From: G965216695 sp965216695
Lineage (GTDB): Bacteria; Pseudomonadota; Gammaproteobacteria; Pseudomonadales; Azotimanducaceae
Length of the DNA: 64,000 nt
Assembly: GCA_965216695.1 (NCBI GenBank)
Contig: OZ244212.1
Coordinates: 3,472,001-3,536,000 of the forward strand
Reading direction: 5' to 3'
The translations under genes and the position numbers were made by a program. The first letter of the stretch is position 1, and every line of letters begins with the position of its first letter. Positions 1 through 8,551 of the stretch are shown here, piece after piece. Below the pieces are notes generated by a model. That model did no database searches. It worked only from the letters and a program-made list of their open reading frames with translations, and was not told the origin of the DNA.

Positions 1-136
1 CGTCCAGCATCAGGCGACCGCAATCCAACACGTACAATTTCAGTGGGGGCGGTGCTTCGGGTTCTCGTTCACAACCCGCTAATCCGGCGAGGAGGGTGAC
101 AGCTGCGACGATTCGGGCAACGGTTTCTCTGATCAT
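1..136 (-). CDS. Lipoprotein, possible metallo-beta-lactamase-fold hydrolase (N-terminal fragment)
   Basis: Only the first 45 codons lie in the window; the gene runs off the left edge. The ATG (134-136) opens a basic, hydrophobic signal peptide ending in a lipobox, LAGC, followed by an acidic, proline-rich linker typical of lipoproteins. After it comes LKLYVLDCGRLMLD, which resembles the first strand of metallo-beta-lactamase-fold hydrolases such as N-acyl-homoserine lactonases (where KLYF..GRCMLD is usual). The metal-binding HxHxDH motif lies outside the window, so the fold is an inference from one strand. The gene is divergent from the sulfotransferase gene. Confidence 0.55.
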   Translation of the reverse strand, partial: MIRETVARIVAAVTLLAGLAGCEREPEAPPPLKLYVLDCGRLMLD

Positions 137-235
137 GTGGGGTCCGTGCGTGAGGTGGCAGGGAGTGTACGCGCCGCGCTGATGCGATGCCAGAAAGCGG
201 GGTACCATGAGCGCGACGTAGAGGTAGGAACGACC

Positions 236-859
236 ATGGCACTGGACGTGATAGGCGCGGGGTTCGGGCGCACCGGAACGCTCTCGCTCAAGCTCGCATT
301 GGAACAACTTGGATACACGAAGTGTTATCACATGCTGGAGGTGGCGGAACATCCGGAGCACGTGTCGATGTGGCGCGACACGGCGCGCGGTGTTATGCCC
401 GATTGGGACCTGCTGTTCGACGGGTACCGCGCTGCGGTGGACTGGCCATCGTGCAACACCTGGGACCGCCAGCTCGAACACTACCCGAACGCCAAAGTGA
501 TTCTGTCGCGACGCGACGCAACGCAGTGGTACACGAGCGTGATGAATACGATCTACCCGTCAAGCGTTCAGTGGCGCGAAGAGTTGGGCGAAACGCATCC
601 CCGCGCAGCCCTTGCGTTCGAAGTAATCTGGGATGGCGTGTTCGACGGCCGTATGGACGATGCCGATCACGTGATTGGGGTGTACGAAGCGCACAATCAA
701 CGGGTCATCGACGCGGTCCCCGACCACAAGTTGCTGGTGTTCGAACCGTCGGACGGTTGGGAGCCTCTGTGTCGATTTCTGGATGTACCGGTGCCCCAAA
801 CACCCTATCCGCGCACGAATACCACCCGGCAATTTCAGGAGCGCATGAAGGCGCGCTGA
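236..859 (+). CDS. Sulfotransferase family protein
   Basis: Predicted cytoplasmic enzyme that would transfer a sulfuryl group from PAPS to a hydroxyl or amine of an unknown acceptor. The 207-residue product opens with GAGFGRTGTLSLKLALEQLG (residues 7-26), the 5-prime-phosphosulfate loop of the sulfotransferase family that includes a plant/animal-like branch. A second typical element, VILSRRDATQWYTS, in the middle corresponds to the 3-prime-phosphate-binding strand and helix. I chose ATG 236, not the upstream in-frame starts at 137 or 182, because the family motif begins a few residues later and a purine-rich stretch (gaggtagga) sits at the right distance. The end nearly touches the convergent DUF3604 gene. 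Confidence 0.85.
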   Translation: MALDVIGAGFGRTGTLSLKLALEQLGYTKCYHMLEVAEHPEHVSMWRDTARGVMPDWDLLFDGYRAAVDWPSCNTWDRQLEHYPNAKVILSRRDATQWYTSVMNTIYPSSVQWREELGETHPRAALAFEVIWDGVFDGRMDDADHVIGVYEAHNQRVIDAVPDHKLLVFEPSDGWEPLCRFLDVPVPQTPYPRTNTTRQFQERMKAR

Positions 860-861
860 CG

Positions 862-2865
862 TCAGCCCGGCGTGTACCAGATCGGCGAAGTCCAGGCCAT
901 TTCGCGGACGGTGTCCGGGTAGGAACCGTCGGTGCACACGGCTGGTCGTTCGTCTGCCGGCAGCCGGGCGCAGTCGTGCGTATGCCACCGCGGCCGGGGC
1001 AGTTCGACGACCCGCACGTAGTAGTACGCGTGTTCGGCGGCGTCGAAGGTATCGTCGCTGAATACAGCGCACAGCATGTCGTGACCGTCGGATCCACCCC
1101 CCGCCACGGTGCGCACGCTGTTGTGCATCACACCGTTTGCGTCGACCCAACCCTTGATGAGTTCGATTCGATCTAGAGCGCGCAAACCGTTCGGATCACG
1201 CGCTGCACTTGCAACGAACGAAGGTCGAGCGCCCGCCTCGGCCGGCGGCAGATCACCGCCCATGGGTACGCCTGCACGGTAACCCTGGGCGGCCAGGTCG
1301 CTGGCGTCGCACAACGTCTCGTCGTAGCCGTATCCGGCAAAGAAACGCGGCGCAATGCGTGGACCTGATGTGCCGAACACTTCGCGACGCTGCATCGCCT
1401 CGAAGATGGCATCGCGCGAGTTCTCCACGGCCCAGACGCCGGCGAGCCCGCCGGGATTGCCGTCGATGCCGCTCGTCAACAGGCCGGGTTCGAGCCGCTC
1501 TGCCGGCGTTGCTTCGTGCGTTACCGCGCCTTGCCAGTTCTCCTCCTGCGCGGCTCCGGGTGTCGCGGTGTGGGTGTCGGTGGCGGCAATAGCGCCGAGT
1601 TTGATCGGGTTAGCGCCGGTGCGGATCTGTTCGGAAAGACCCACCAGCAGCCCGGAGCGGTGGTAGTCGGTGGGATCGACGCAACCTGCACCCAACATGC
1701 CGTAGGCGCCGACGTCGTCGCCACATTCCGCGGTGACCTCGGTGCGTTCCGAGAGCACGATCTTGCCGTCTTCCAGGGTGCTGACTGCATGTGTTTCGCT
1801 ACGACCGATGGTGCGTACGGATTCGATGTCGCAGAGTTCGTCGGGCTGGCCGAGGATCGAAGAAAGCCCGTTGATACACTCGGAACTGCCCTTGTGCTGG
1901 AAAATTTCCATGATGGGCTCGCGGGCGAGCCGCGTTTGTGCGTACTGCCGATGGTTGGCGAGCGTGGGTTCCAGGCGCATGTAGGGTGCCATTCGGCCGT
2001 TCGCCAGGTTCGAGTTGTGCGGAATGGTTATGTACTCACAGCCGTTGGTCTCGTTGCACACGGCGTCGAGTCCTTCCCACAACGCGCTGTCGTACGGAGC
2101 ATCGACATACGATACCGGCAACTCGGGAACATTGCCGTTGCGGAAGATGACGTTGCGGTGGTAGTTCGACGTGCCCGGCGTGCCGGTGTATTCATACGCA
2201 ACGAAACTCGTAAACTCGCAGCGTTCCGTGGCGTCGTCCGCCGCGTTGGCCGCCTCCGTCATGCGCTGCCAGGGTGTGGCGGCCCACTCGCGGCACAGCT
2301 CGCCGTCGTCCCCGCACACCGCAGGCACCCGTTCGGGATGTTCGGTCGTGATCACTGTGCCGAACATGATCATGCCCTGCCGTTCGCTCACCCGCGTACC
2401 CTGGCAGAAGTCGCTGTCGTATCGGGGTGACTCGGGATTGCGACACAGCTCGCGCTCGCCGAGAAATTCGCCGTGGTCGGTTACCGCCAGGAAATCGAGG
2501 GGCCGGTCGATCTGAATCGTACCCTCCGGCTTGCCGTTCTCGTCGATTGGGAAAAATGGAATCGCTTCGCCCCGGGCAAAGCGATTGGCGTCGGTGGGTG
2601 TGGCGCCGGTGCTGTTCGCGGCGGCGTCGAACGAAAAACTGGTGTGCACGTGCACGTCGCCGAACAGTGGTGTTCGCAATGGATTGTAGTTGCTGCACGG
2701 CGCGCGTTCGTTCGTGTAACGCACCATGCGTTGGGGCGGTGCTGCGGACGCCGGGCTGTCGACCACCGGAACATCCTGATCGGGTTCCGGTGCGGTACAA
2801 CTGGAAAGGAACGCGGCGAGTACCGCAACAAAAGTCGATCGCGCGGCGCGCGAAACGTCGAGCAT
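862..2865 (-). CDS. DUF3604 domain lipoprotein
   Basis: A 667-residue secreted protein. It starts with a signal peptide whose lipobox (FLSSC, Cys23) predicts lipid anchoring in the outer or inner membrane. The rest matches the DUF3604 family: NPLRTPLFGDVHVHTSFSFDA near residues 60-80, FLAVTDHGEFLGE around 125, and later IPHNSNLANG, DTHTATPG and FGTSGPR. The DVHVHT and DHGE motifs resemble PHP-type metal-dependent phosphoesterases, so a metal-dependent hydrolase in the periplasm is likely; the substrate is unknown. It seems to be a single-gene unit, convergent with the sulfotransferase. The GC-rich coding pattern is like the neighbours. Confidence 0.88.
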   Translation of the reverse strand: MLDVSRAARSTFVAVLAAFLSSCTAPEPDQDVPVVDSPASAAPPQRMVRYTNERAPCSNYNPLRTPLFGDVHVHTSFSFDAAANSTGATPTDANRFARGEAIPFFPIDENGKPEGTIQIDRPLDFLAVTDHGEFLGERELCRNPESPRYDSDFCQGTRVSERQGMIMFGTVITTEHPERVPAVCGDDGELCREWAATPWQRMTEAANAADDATERCEFTSFVAYEYTGTPGTSNYHRNVIFRNGNVPELPVSYVDAPYDSALWEGLDAVCNETNGCEYITIPHNSNLANGRMAPYMRLEPTLANHRQYAQTRLAREPIMEIFQHKGSSECINGLSSILGQPDELCDIESVRTIGRSETHAVSTLEDGKIVLSERTEVTAECGDDVGAYGMLGAGCVDPTDYHRSGLLVGLSEQIRTGANPIKLGAIAATDTHTATPGAAQEENWQGAVTHEATPAERLEPGLLTSGIDGNPGGLAGVWAVENSRDAIFEAMQRREVFGTSGPRIAPRFFAGYGYDETLCDASDLAAQGYRAGVPMGGDLPPAEAGARPSFVASAARDPNGLRALDRIELIKGWVDANGVMHNSVRTVAGGGSDGHDMLCAVFSDDTFDAAEHAYYYVRVVELPRPRWHTHDCARLPADERPAVCTDGSYPDTVREMAWTSPIWYTPG

Positions 2866-2967
2866 ATCCTTCTCCCCTCGTTTTCGTTCTTATTAAGGAC
2901 TCGTTGGGTGTTATAGCGGACTCGCTGCATCGATACAACGGTCCGCCCCGAACCAACGTGGCAGGTC

Positions 2968-3426
2968 CTAACTGCCTTTCACGGCGAGCAGCCGTTGAAT
3001 GGCTTGCCACTCGTAGCCGGTGTGCAGTTGGTCCGCTTGGGCCAGACGTTCGATCTCCGGTGCGGAAAACCACGCAATCTCCACGAGTTCGAAGTCGTCG
3101 AAGTCGTCGATGTCCGTTTCACATTTGGCGGCATAGACCCGGTGCTGCCGGCGATTGTGCATGAAGTCGCCAAGATCGATCAGGCGGTCGAGCTGAATCC
3201 TGAGTTCTTCTTCGATCTCGCGCCGGGCGGCCTGGTCTGGGCTTTCACCCCACTCGAGCGCGCCTCCCGGAATCCCCCAGCGGGGTTTCTGGGCGTAGCG
3301 GAATCGGTTGTGGATGGCGAGTAGAAAGCTGTCGTTACGATACAGAATACAGCGTGCGGTCTTGTACGCGTTTGTACGGCCGCTGCCCCGCAGTTTCTTC
3401 AGCAGCCGGTTGCGTTTGGTATTCAA
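2968..3426 (-). CDS. Nudix hydrolase
   Basis: A 152-residue Nudix protein that would hydrolyse a nucleoside diphosphate linked to another moiety, with Mg2+. The full Nudix box is visible: GALEWGE followed by SPDQAARREIEEEL at about residues 55-75, matching Gx5Ex7REUxEE. The start appears to be TTG at 3426; its TTGA overlaps the stop of the upstream dioxygenase gene by 4 bases, so translation is probably coupled. No in-frame ATG occurs before the first conserved strand. Substrate cannot be predicted; the dioxygenase partner gives no clear clue. Confidence 0.85.
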   Translation of the reverse strand: MNTKRNRLLKKLRGSGRTNAYKTARCILYRNDSFLLAIHNRFRYAQKPRWGIPGGALEWGESPDQAARREIEEELRIQLDRLIDLGDFMHNRRQHRVYAAKCETDIDDFDDFELVEIAWFSAPEIERLAQADQLHTGYEWQAIQRLLAVKGS

Positions 3427-4262
3427 CGGTTAGACTGTTGCCAACAGACGGGTGCGGATTCGGCTTCAACGGTAACGCGCTCGCCGTAGCGCGTCTCGGG
3501 ATAGTAGTCCCAGATTGCGTGATGTTGCAGCAGGCGGTTGTCCCAGATTACGAGCGTATTCGGACTCCAGTGCACGCGGCAGTGCCAGCGCGGGTTGCTG
3601 GCGACGTGATCGCCCAGCATGTTCAGCACCGCGCGGCTTTCCTCCCTCGTGAGACCATCGATCCGGTTCGTAAAACTCCGGTTCACGAACAGGATCGGTT
3701 TTGACGTCGTAGGATGGGCGATTACAACCGGATGTTGCGCTCGCGGGTAGTCCTGATCAGGGCGTAGCTGGATGTCGTAGGCAGCCAGGTCCTGACGGCC
3801 GTCGTGGGTGGCGGTAAGTGTCGTGAGCCACGTGCGCATTGGTTCGCTGAACGCCATGAACGCTTCGTGCGCATTCGCGAACATGGTATCGCCCCCGAGC
3901 GGCGGGTCGGCGACGTACAGCAGGGAAGCGAGTGGTGGAATGACCTCGCAGGAGACGTCGCTGTGCCAACCCTCGCCATTGGAGTAGTTTGAATCCGGTT
4001 TCGTGTGCACGGTAAAGATTTCGGGGTCGCCTTTGACCCCCAGAAGACGTTTGCCCGGATGCACGTGCAGCCGCCCGAACGCACGGCCAATGGCCTTGTG
4101 CTGGTCGCGCGTCAACGGTTGGTTGCGAAACACCAGCACGCCGTGCGTTGCCAGTGCGTTCTGCAGGAATTGGGTGGATTCCTCCGTCAGGTTGCACAGG
4201 TCGAAGTCTTCGATTTCTGCGCCAGTATGGGGAGTAAGCGGCCGAACCTTTGGTGCGTTCAT
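3423..4262 (-). CDS. TauD/TfdA-family 2-oxoglutarate-dependent dioxygenase
   Basis: Fe(II)/2-oxoglutarate oxygenase of 279 residues, the usual size for TauD/TfdA enzymes. The iron ligands are visible: WHSD (His100, Asp102) and the distal His247 in WDNRLLQH, followed by the 2OG-binding arginine in GERVTV (Arg262). Family hallmarks at the N terminus include HTGAEIEDFDL and LATHGVLVFRNQPLT. Such enzymes hydroxylate taurine, phenoxyacids, alkyl sulfates or amino-acid derivatives; the substrate here is unknown. It is first in a two-gene unit with the overlapping Nudix gene and divergent from the MFS transporter, which might carry its substrate. Confidence 0.9.
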   Translation of the reverse strand: MNAPKVRPLTPHTGAEIEDFDLCNLTEESTQFLQNALATHGVLVFRNQPLTRDQHKAIGRAFGRLHVHPGKRLLGVKGDPEIFTVHTKPDSNYSNGEGWHSDVSCEVIPPLASLLYVADPPLGGDTMFANAHEAFMAFSEPMRTWLTTLTATHDGRQDLAAYDIQLRPDQDYPRAQHPVVIAHPTTSKPILFVNRSFTNRIDGLTREESRAVLNMLGDHVASNPRWHCRVHWSPNTLVIWDNRLLQHHAIWDYYPETRYGERVTVEAESAPVCWQQSNR

Positions 4263-4349
4263 GAACGTGATTTTAGGGTGACGTCTGTTCGGTAGGCATC
4301 ATATCCGGATCACGCTCAAGCTGCTTCGGTGCGTTGCGTGTGACACTAT

Positions 4350-4413
4350 GTTGCTGCGTAGTTGCTGCGTATCGTTGGGAGGGTAAGGGTGACGATGGCA
4401 ATTGGGAGGGTAA
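4350..4413. repeat. Two pairs of short direct repeats between divergent genes
   Basis: The 176-base gap between the dioxygenase (minus) and the MFS transporter (plus) holds a perfect 11-base tandem duplication, GTTGCTGCGTA at 4350-4360 and 4361-4371. It is followed by two copies of TTGGGAGGGTAA at 4375-4386 and 4402-4413, spaced 27 bases apart. Spaced direct repeats in a divergent promoter region may be regulator sites, but there is no regulator gene next to them. The function is inference. Confidence 0.5.
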
Positions 4414-4438
4414 TGCCGCCTGAGCCGGTGGTCGCGCG

Positions 4439-6037
4439 ATGAGTGCGCCCGGGTCTGCTGGCGATCCGCCGGGTATCAAGCTCGGCGGGCGCTACGCGCA
4501 CTATGTGCTTGCGGTGCTGGTAGTTGTATATGTCTTCAACTTCATCGATCGCAACATTCTGTCGATCCTTGCGGAAGACATCAAAGCGGACCTGGGCGTC
4601 ACTGACGCACAGATGGGGTTTCTGTATGGCACCGTATTCGCGGTGTTCTATGCGGTGTTTGGTATTCCGCTCGCCCGCTTCGCAGACGTCTGGGTGCGCC
4701 GCAGTCTGATTTCGCTCGGCCTGCTGTTCTGGAGTCTGATGACTGCGCTATCGGGTACGGCACGGTCGTTCCCGGCGCTGGCGGCTTACCGAATCGGGGT
4801 TGGTATCGGTGAGGCGAGCGCATCGCCGGCGGCGTATTCAATGCTGTCGGACTACTATCCGACCCGGCTGCGCGCGACGGTGCTTGCGATCTATTCGTCC
4901 GGTGTATATATCGGCGGCGGCATCGGTCTCTTTCTTGGTGGGTTCATCCTGGAGACCTGGCAGCAGGCGTATCCGGATCCGTCGGCCGCGCCGCTAGGAC
5001 TGAAGGGCTGGCACGTCGCGTTCATGGCCGTCGGCATACCCGGCATGCTGATGGCCCTGTGGGTCCGGACACTCCGCGAACCGAGGCGCGGGATCAGCGA
5101 GGGGATTGTCGCGGACGACCATCCCGCGCCGTTTCGCGTGTTGGCCGACGAACTCGGTGCGATGGTGCCGGGCTTTAACCTCATCGGGCTGCGACGTTCC
5201 GGCGGGTCCTTGGGGTGGAATGCGGCCGCGGCGTTGGGGATTGCGTCCGTCGTTGCGCTGATCATCGCGATAACCGGTGATTGGGCGCAGTGGATTGCCC
5301 TCGGCACCGGAGCATACGTGACGGTCTCCTGGGCGCAATCGCTCGCGGTCAGGGACCCCGCCACGTTCGCCATGATCTTCCGCTGCCGGGCCATGGTTTA
5401 CACGATGCTTGCGTTTCCGACCATCAGCTTCGTCACATACGGCGTCGGCTTCTGGACTGCGCCGTTGATTTTGCGTCTGCACGACACCGATCCAGCGCAG
5501 GTGGGCATGTACATTGGGTTGGGCAGTGCGCTCGGCGGGCTCATCGGCGTTACGCTCGGCGGTATCTGTGCCGACTGGTTCAAGGCTCGGGTCGCTTCTG
5601 GGCGGTTGCTGATCGGTTACTTTGCTGTGTTCGGAACGGTGCCGCTCGTGCTTTGGATGATCTACACCGACAACCTGATGCTTGCGTTCATATTGAATTT
5701 TGCCTACCACATCCCCAGCGCCGCCTGGCCGGGTATACCGCCCAGCACCGCGGCGGACCTGGTGATGCCGCGAATGCGCGCCGTTGCCGGTGCGTACTAC
5801 ATCTTGGTTAATACCTTCATTGGCCTTGCCATTGGACCGTATGCCATGGGCAAGCTGTCCGACGTGTTCGCCGCGCGCGGCTACGATGATGCTTCCGCGC
5901 TGCAGACCGCCATTGCAGTGTCGCTCGCGATCTTCTTGTTATCACTGGTGTTCCTCACGCTCGCTTGGCGCCATCTTGCGCGCGATGAGGCAACGCGGCT
6001 TGATCGTGCGCGCGCGCTCGGCGAGCCGGTGGGGTAA
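4439..6037 (+). CDS. MFS transporter, Spinster-like
   Basis: Inner-membrane major facilitator of 532 residues with about 12 hydrophobic helices. The N-terminal half carries Spinster-type features: VYVFNFIDRNILSILAEDIK in the first helix, DAQMGFLYGTVFAVFYA, and the loop GIPLARFADVWVRRSLI in place of the canonical GxxxDRxGRR. The helix-4/5 element YRIGVGIGEASASPAAYSMLSDYYP is typical of this group. Bacterial members are common near catabolic genes in proteobacteria and the transported compound is generally unknown. It is divergent from the TauD-like gene and lies upstream of the cyclase-family lipoprotein, so a role in uptake of the same compound is possible but unproven. Confidence 0.9.
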   Translation: MSAPGSAGDPPGIKLGGRYAHYVLAVLVVVYVFNFIDRNILSILAEDIKADLGVTDAQMGFLYGTVFAVFYAVFGIPLARFADVWVRRSLISLGLLFWSLMTALSGTARSFPALAAYRIGVGIGEASASPAAYSMLSDYYPTRLRATVLAIYSSGVYIGGGIGLFLGGFILETWQQAYPDPSAAPLGLKGWHVAFMAVGIPGMLMALWVRTLREPRRGISEGIVADDHPAPFRVLADELGAMVPGFNLIGLRRSGGSLGWNAAAALGIASVVALIIAITGDWAQWIALGTGAYVTVSWAQSLAVRDPATFAMIFRCRAMVYTMLAFPTISFVTYGVGFWTAPLILRLHDTDPAQVGMYIGLGSALGGLIGVTLGGICADWFKARVASGRLLIGYFAVFGTVPLVLWMIYTDNLMLAFILNFAYHIPSAAWPGIPPSTAADLVMPRMRAVAGAYYILVNTFIGLAIGPYAMGKLSDVFAARGYDDASALQTAIAVSLAIFLLSLVFLTLAWRHLARDEATRLDRARALGEPVG

Positions 6038-6098
6038 GTTGGACCACCATTTCAGTATCTGCTCTTGCTATTGAGGACTATTGAGGAGGATGAAAGCC

Positions 6099-7100
6099 AT
6101 GATGAAACTTCGTCGATCGGTCGCCTTAGTGCTCACGGTGTGTTGCGTAGCCTGTGGTACGACGTCCGCCGACGCACCTGCATCTGCGGATGCGTCCACC
6201 GTGTCGCGCGCGCAGTTTGACCAGTGGCTGCAGACGATTTCCAACTGGGGCCGATGGGGCGACGACGATCAGCTCGGGACGTTGAACCTGATTACCCCCG
6301 ATGTACGCAGGGCGGCGGCGAAACTCGTTCGTACGGGCGAAAGCGTCTCGCTGGCGCTGGAGTTGAATAAAGTCGAAGACCCGCTGAACGCCAATCCCTT
6401 CCGACATCAGGTTGAACGCGGCGAGTTCGGCGGGCACCAGGTGGCGGGCGACGACTACGGTGTGAACTACCACGGTTTTGCCCACTCCCACATCGACGGT
6501 CTGCCGCACTTCGCGCATGCCGGAAAGATGTACAACGGCGTGCCGTTCGATTCCGTTGCCGAGACCGGCGCGCGCCGATTGGGCATAGAGAACGCGTACC
6601 AGGGGGTCGTTACGCGTGGTGTGCTGGTAGATATGCCGGCGTTCAAGGGTGTTCCCTATCTGGAACCCGGCTATGCGATAACGGTAGCGGATCTGGAAGC
6701 CTGGGAGAAAGTAAGCGGTGTGAAAGTTGCCAGCGGCGATGTGCTGCTGGTCCGCACCGGCCGTTGGGCGCGTGTGCGGGACAAGGGTCAGTGGAACTTT
6801 GTTGAACGTGCAGCCGGTATGCACGCCTCGGTTGCCCTCTGGCTCGCCGAGCGCGACGTAGCTGTGATCGGGTGCGACGGCGTCAGCGACGTGATGCCGT
6901 CGGGCGTCGAAGGTCTGGCCAATCCGCTTCACGAGCTGGTGCTCGTAGGCCTCGGCATGCCCATTCTGGACAACCTGGATCTCGACCCTGTGGCGGAGAC
7001 GGCCGAGCGCCTCGGGCGCGTCACGTTCATGTTCGTGGCTGCGCCGTTACGCGTGCCGGGTGGGACCGGGTCGCCGGTCAACCCGCTGGCGCTGTTTTAG
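6099..7100 (+). CDS. Cyclase-family (kynurenine-formamidase-like) lipoprotein
   Basis: Exported metal-dependent amide or ester hydrolase of the cyclase family (PF04199), about 333 residues. The start at 6099 is preferred because AGGAGG at 6084-6089 lies nine bases upstream; in-frame TTG 6081 and ATG 6090 are too close to or overlap it. The signal peptide ends with a Cys after a hydrophobic core (VCCVACG), which suggests a lipoprotein. The metal motif is seen in GFAHSHIDGLPHFAHAGKMYNG, matching the HxxTHxDxPxH pattern with Ser for Thr. The protein also has SNWGRWGDDDQLGTLNLI, typical of the large secreted branch. It lies 61 bases downstream of the MFS transporter in the same direction. Confidence 0.87.
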   Translation: MMKLRRSVALVLTVCCVACGTTSADAPASADASTVSRAQFDQWLQTISNWGRWGDDDQLGTLNLITPDVRRAAAKLVRTGESVSLALELNKVEDPLNANPFRHQVERGEFGGHQVAGDDYGVNYHGFAHSHIDGLPHFAHAGKMYNGVPFDSVAETGARRLGIENAYQGVVTRGVLVDMPAFKGVPYLEPGYAITVADLEAWEKVSGVKVASGDVLLVRTGRWARVRDKGQWNFVERAAGMHASVALWLAERDVAVIGCDGVSDVMPSGVEGLANPLHELVLVGLGMPILDNLDLDPVAETAERLGRVTFMFVAAPLRVPGGTGSPVNPLALF

Positions 7101-7125
7101 GTGATGTCGTCTTAGGGTCGAGCAG

Positions 7126-7716
7126 CTACCAGCGATCCATTGCCCATACCGGTACCGACAGCGGCTTGCGCAGGTACAGGCCGCCGCCCAGGTTTGCCAG
7201 GTGGGGCGTTAGCCGCTCTCGATACCAGGCGCGCGAGCGCACGAACTGGTCCGGGTCGGTGCGGTCGTGATCGACAATGTCGTCGTCCTCCTTACAAAGG
7301 AGTCCCAACAGCAACGCGTTCCGAGATAGCGTGGCCAGGTGACGAAGTGCCCGGTCGCACTCGGCGTTGGCTAGATAACCCAGCACGTCGTTGCAGATCA
7401 CCAGATCGAACGGCGTACTGCTTTCGAATTCCAATAGCGTCGACTGAATCCAACCGTACCGGCGGCACAGATACTCGCTGACGTCGACCCCCACCAGCGT
7501 TGCGTGCGGGAATTCTCGCCCAAACGCGCGCAGCAGGTTTCCTGTACCGCAGCCAATATCCGCGATTCGGTGCACACGGATCCCCAGGTGCCGGAGGTAT
7601 GCCGATACGAACGCCGCGTGCCGGCGGGCCGCCGCGGGCGTGGTCGCGCGGGTCCGCGGATTCCGGTAATAGCGATCGAAATAGGCCTTGTCGAAACGGG
7701 TGCGAACGGATGTCAA
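7126..7716 (-). CDS. Class I SAM-dependent methyltransferase
   Basis: A 196-residue Rossmann-fold methyltransferase. SAM-binding motif I is RIADIGCGTGNLLRAFG (about residues 50-66), the acidic loop is VGVDVSEYLC, and the post-II segment is FDLVICNDVLGYL. No acceptor domain can be recognised, so the substrate is unknown. The ATG at 7716 is the first possible start. It stands alone, convergent with the cyclase-family gene and divergent from a second, unrelated methyltransferase at 7766. Confidence 0.82.
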   Translation of the reverse strand: MTSVRTRFDKAYFDRYYRNPRTRATTPAAARRHAAFVSAYLRHLGIRVHRIADIGCGTGNLLRAFGREFPHATLVGVDVSEYLCRRYGWIQSTLLEFESSTPFDLVICNDVLGYLANAECDRALRHLATLSRNALLLGLLCKEDDDIVDHDRTDPDQFVRSRAWYRERLTPHLANLGGGLYLRKPLSVPVWAMDRW

Positions 7717-7765
7717 TGGACTCGTGGCTCCTTAGGGTCTAAGTTCCCGGGTATGGGGGATTGTT

Positions 7766-8551
7766 ATGGACCAGTCAACCTTTTTCACTGACCACTGGCA
7801 GGAAATCGAACCTGAGCGGAAGGCACGCTACGAACAGATGTTCGTATGGCGTGACGGTCAGAATGCCCTTCTGGAGCCGGCGGGGATTCAGCCGGGCCAC
7901 GTGGTGCTCGACGTTGGCGCCGGGCCTGGATTTTTTGCGTTGGCACTCGCGGATAAGGTTGGCGCGGGCGGTGTCGTGCATGGTGTCGACATCAACACGA
8001 CGTTCGTCGACGATTCTAACGAGCGCTCGAAGGGGCGCGAGAACGTCTCGTTTCATGCGGTAACGGATCATCGACTGCCGTTCGATGACGCAACGTTTGA
8101 CCGGGTCGTCTGCAAAAATGTACTGGAGTACGTGCCGGATCTGGGCGCGTCGCTGGCCGAAGTGCAGCGCGTATTGAAACCCGGCGGCCGCGCGCACGTG
8201 ATCGACAGCGACTGGGGATTTGTTGTGGTAGAGCCGTGGGGTCCCGAGGTTGTCGCCGAATTCTTCGAGGCCGCCGCGCCTGCCTTTCGCGAGCCGTACG
8301 TCGGTCGTAGGGTGCCCGGGGCGCTGGTCGATGCCGGCTTTGCGCGGCCTAGTGTCGCGGTTCAAACCTTTACCGATCAGCAGGGTCAGGGACTGAACGT
8401 GCTGACCAACATGGCGTGCTACATCGAAACGTTCGGGTCTATGCCGCGCGAACGCGTGGAACGGCTGCTGGCGGACGCCCGGCAGGCGGTCGACACCGGC
8501 AAGTACCTGTTCTGCTTGCCGCAATTTCTGATAACGGGAGAGAAGCCGTGA
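7766..8551 (+). CDS. Class I SAM-dependent methyltransferase (UbiE-like)
   Basis: A 261-residue methyltransferase. Motif I is VVLDVGAGPGFFALALADKVG (about 48-68), followed by VHGVDIN, the substrate-side motif FDRVVCKNVLEYVPD, and LAEVQRVLKPGGRAHVIDSDWG. This last arrangement is common in UbiE/ArsM-like enzymes acting on small molecules or lipids. It heads a run of genes (methyltransferase, FAD-linked oxidase, amidase, cupin) with overlaps or gaps of a few bases, so these four probably form one transcript. Its stop overlaps the GTG start of the FAD-linked oxidase by 4 bases. Confidence 0.84.
   Translation: MDQSTFFTDHWQEIEPERKARYEQMFVWRDGQNALLEPAGIQPGHVVLDVGAGPGFFALALADKVGAGGVVHGVDINTTFVDDSNERSKGRENVSFHAVTDHRLPFDDATFDRVVCKNVLEYVPDLGASLAEVQRVLKPGGRAHVIDSDWGFVVVEPWGPEVVAEFFEAAAPAFREPYVGRRVPGALVDAGFARPSVAVQTFTDQQGQGLNVLTNMACYIETFGSMPRERVERLLADARQAVDTGKYLFCLPQFLITGEKP

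Noticed and set aside
322..1176. A long plus-strand open frame (284 codons) across the sulfotransferase and the start of the DUF3604 region
   Set aside because: It is a shadow of two well-supported genes in other frames and its translation shows no family features.
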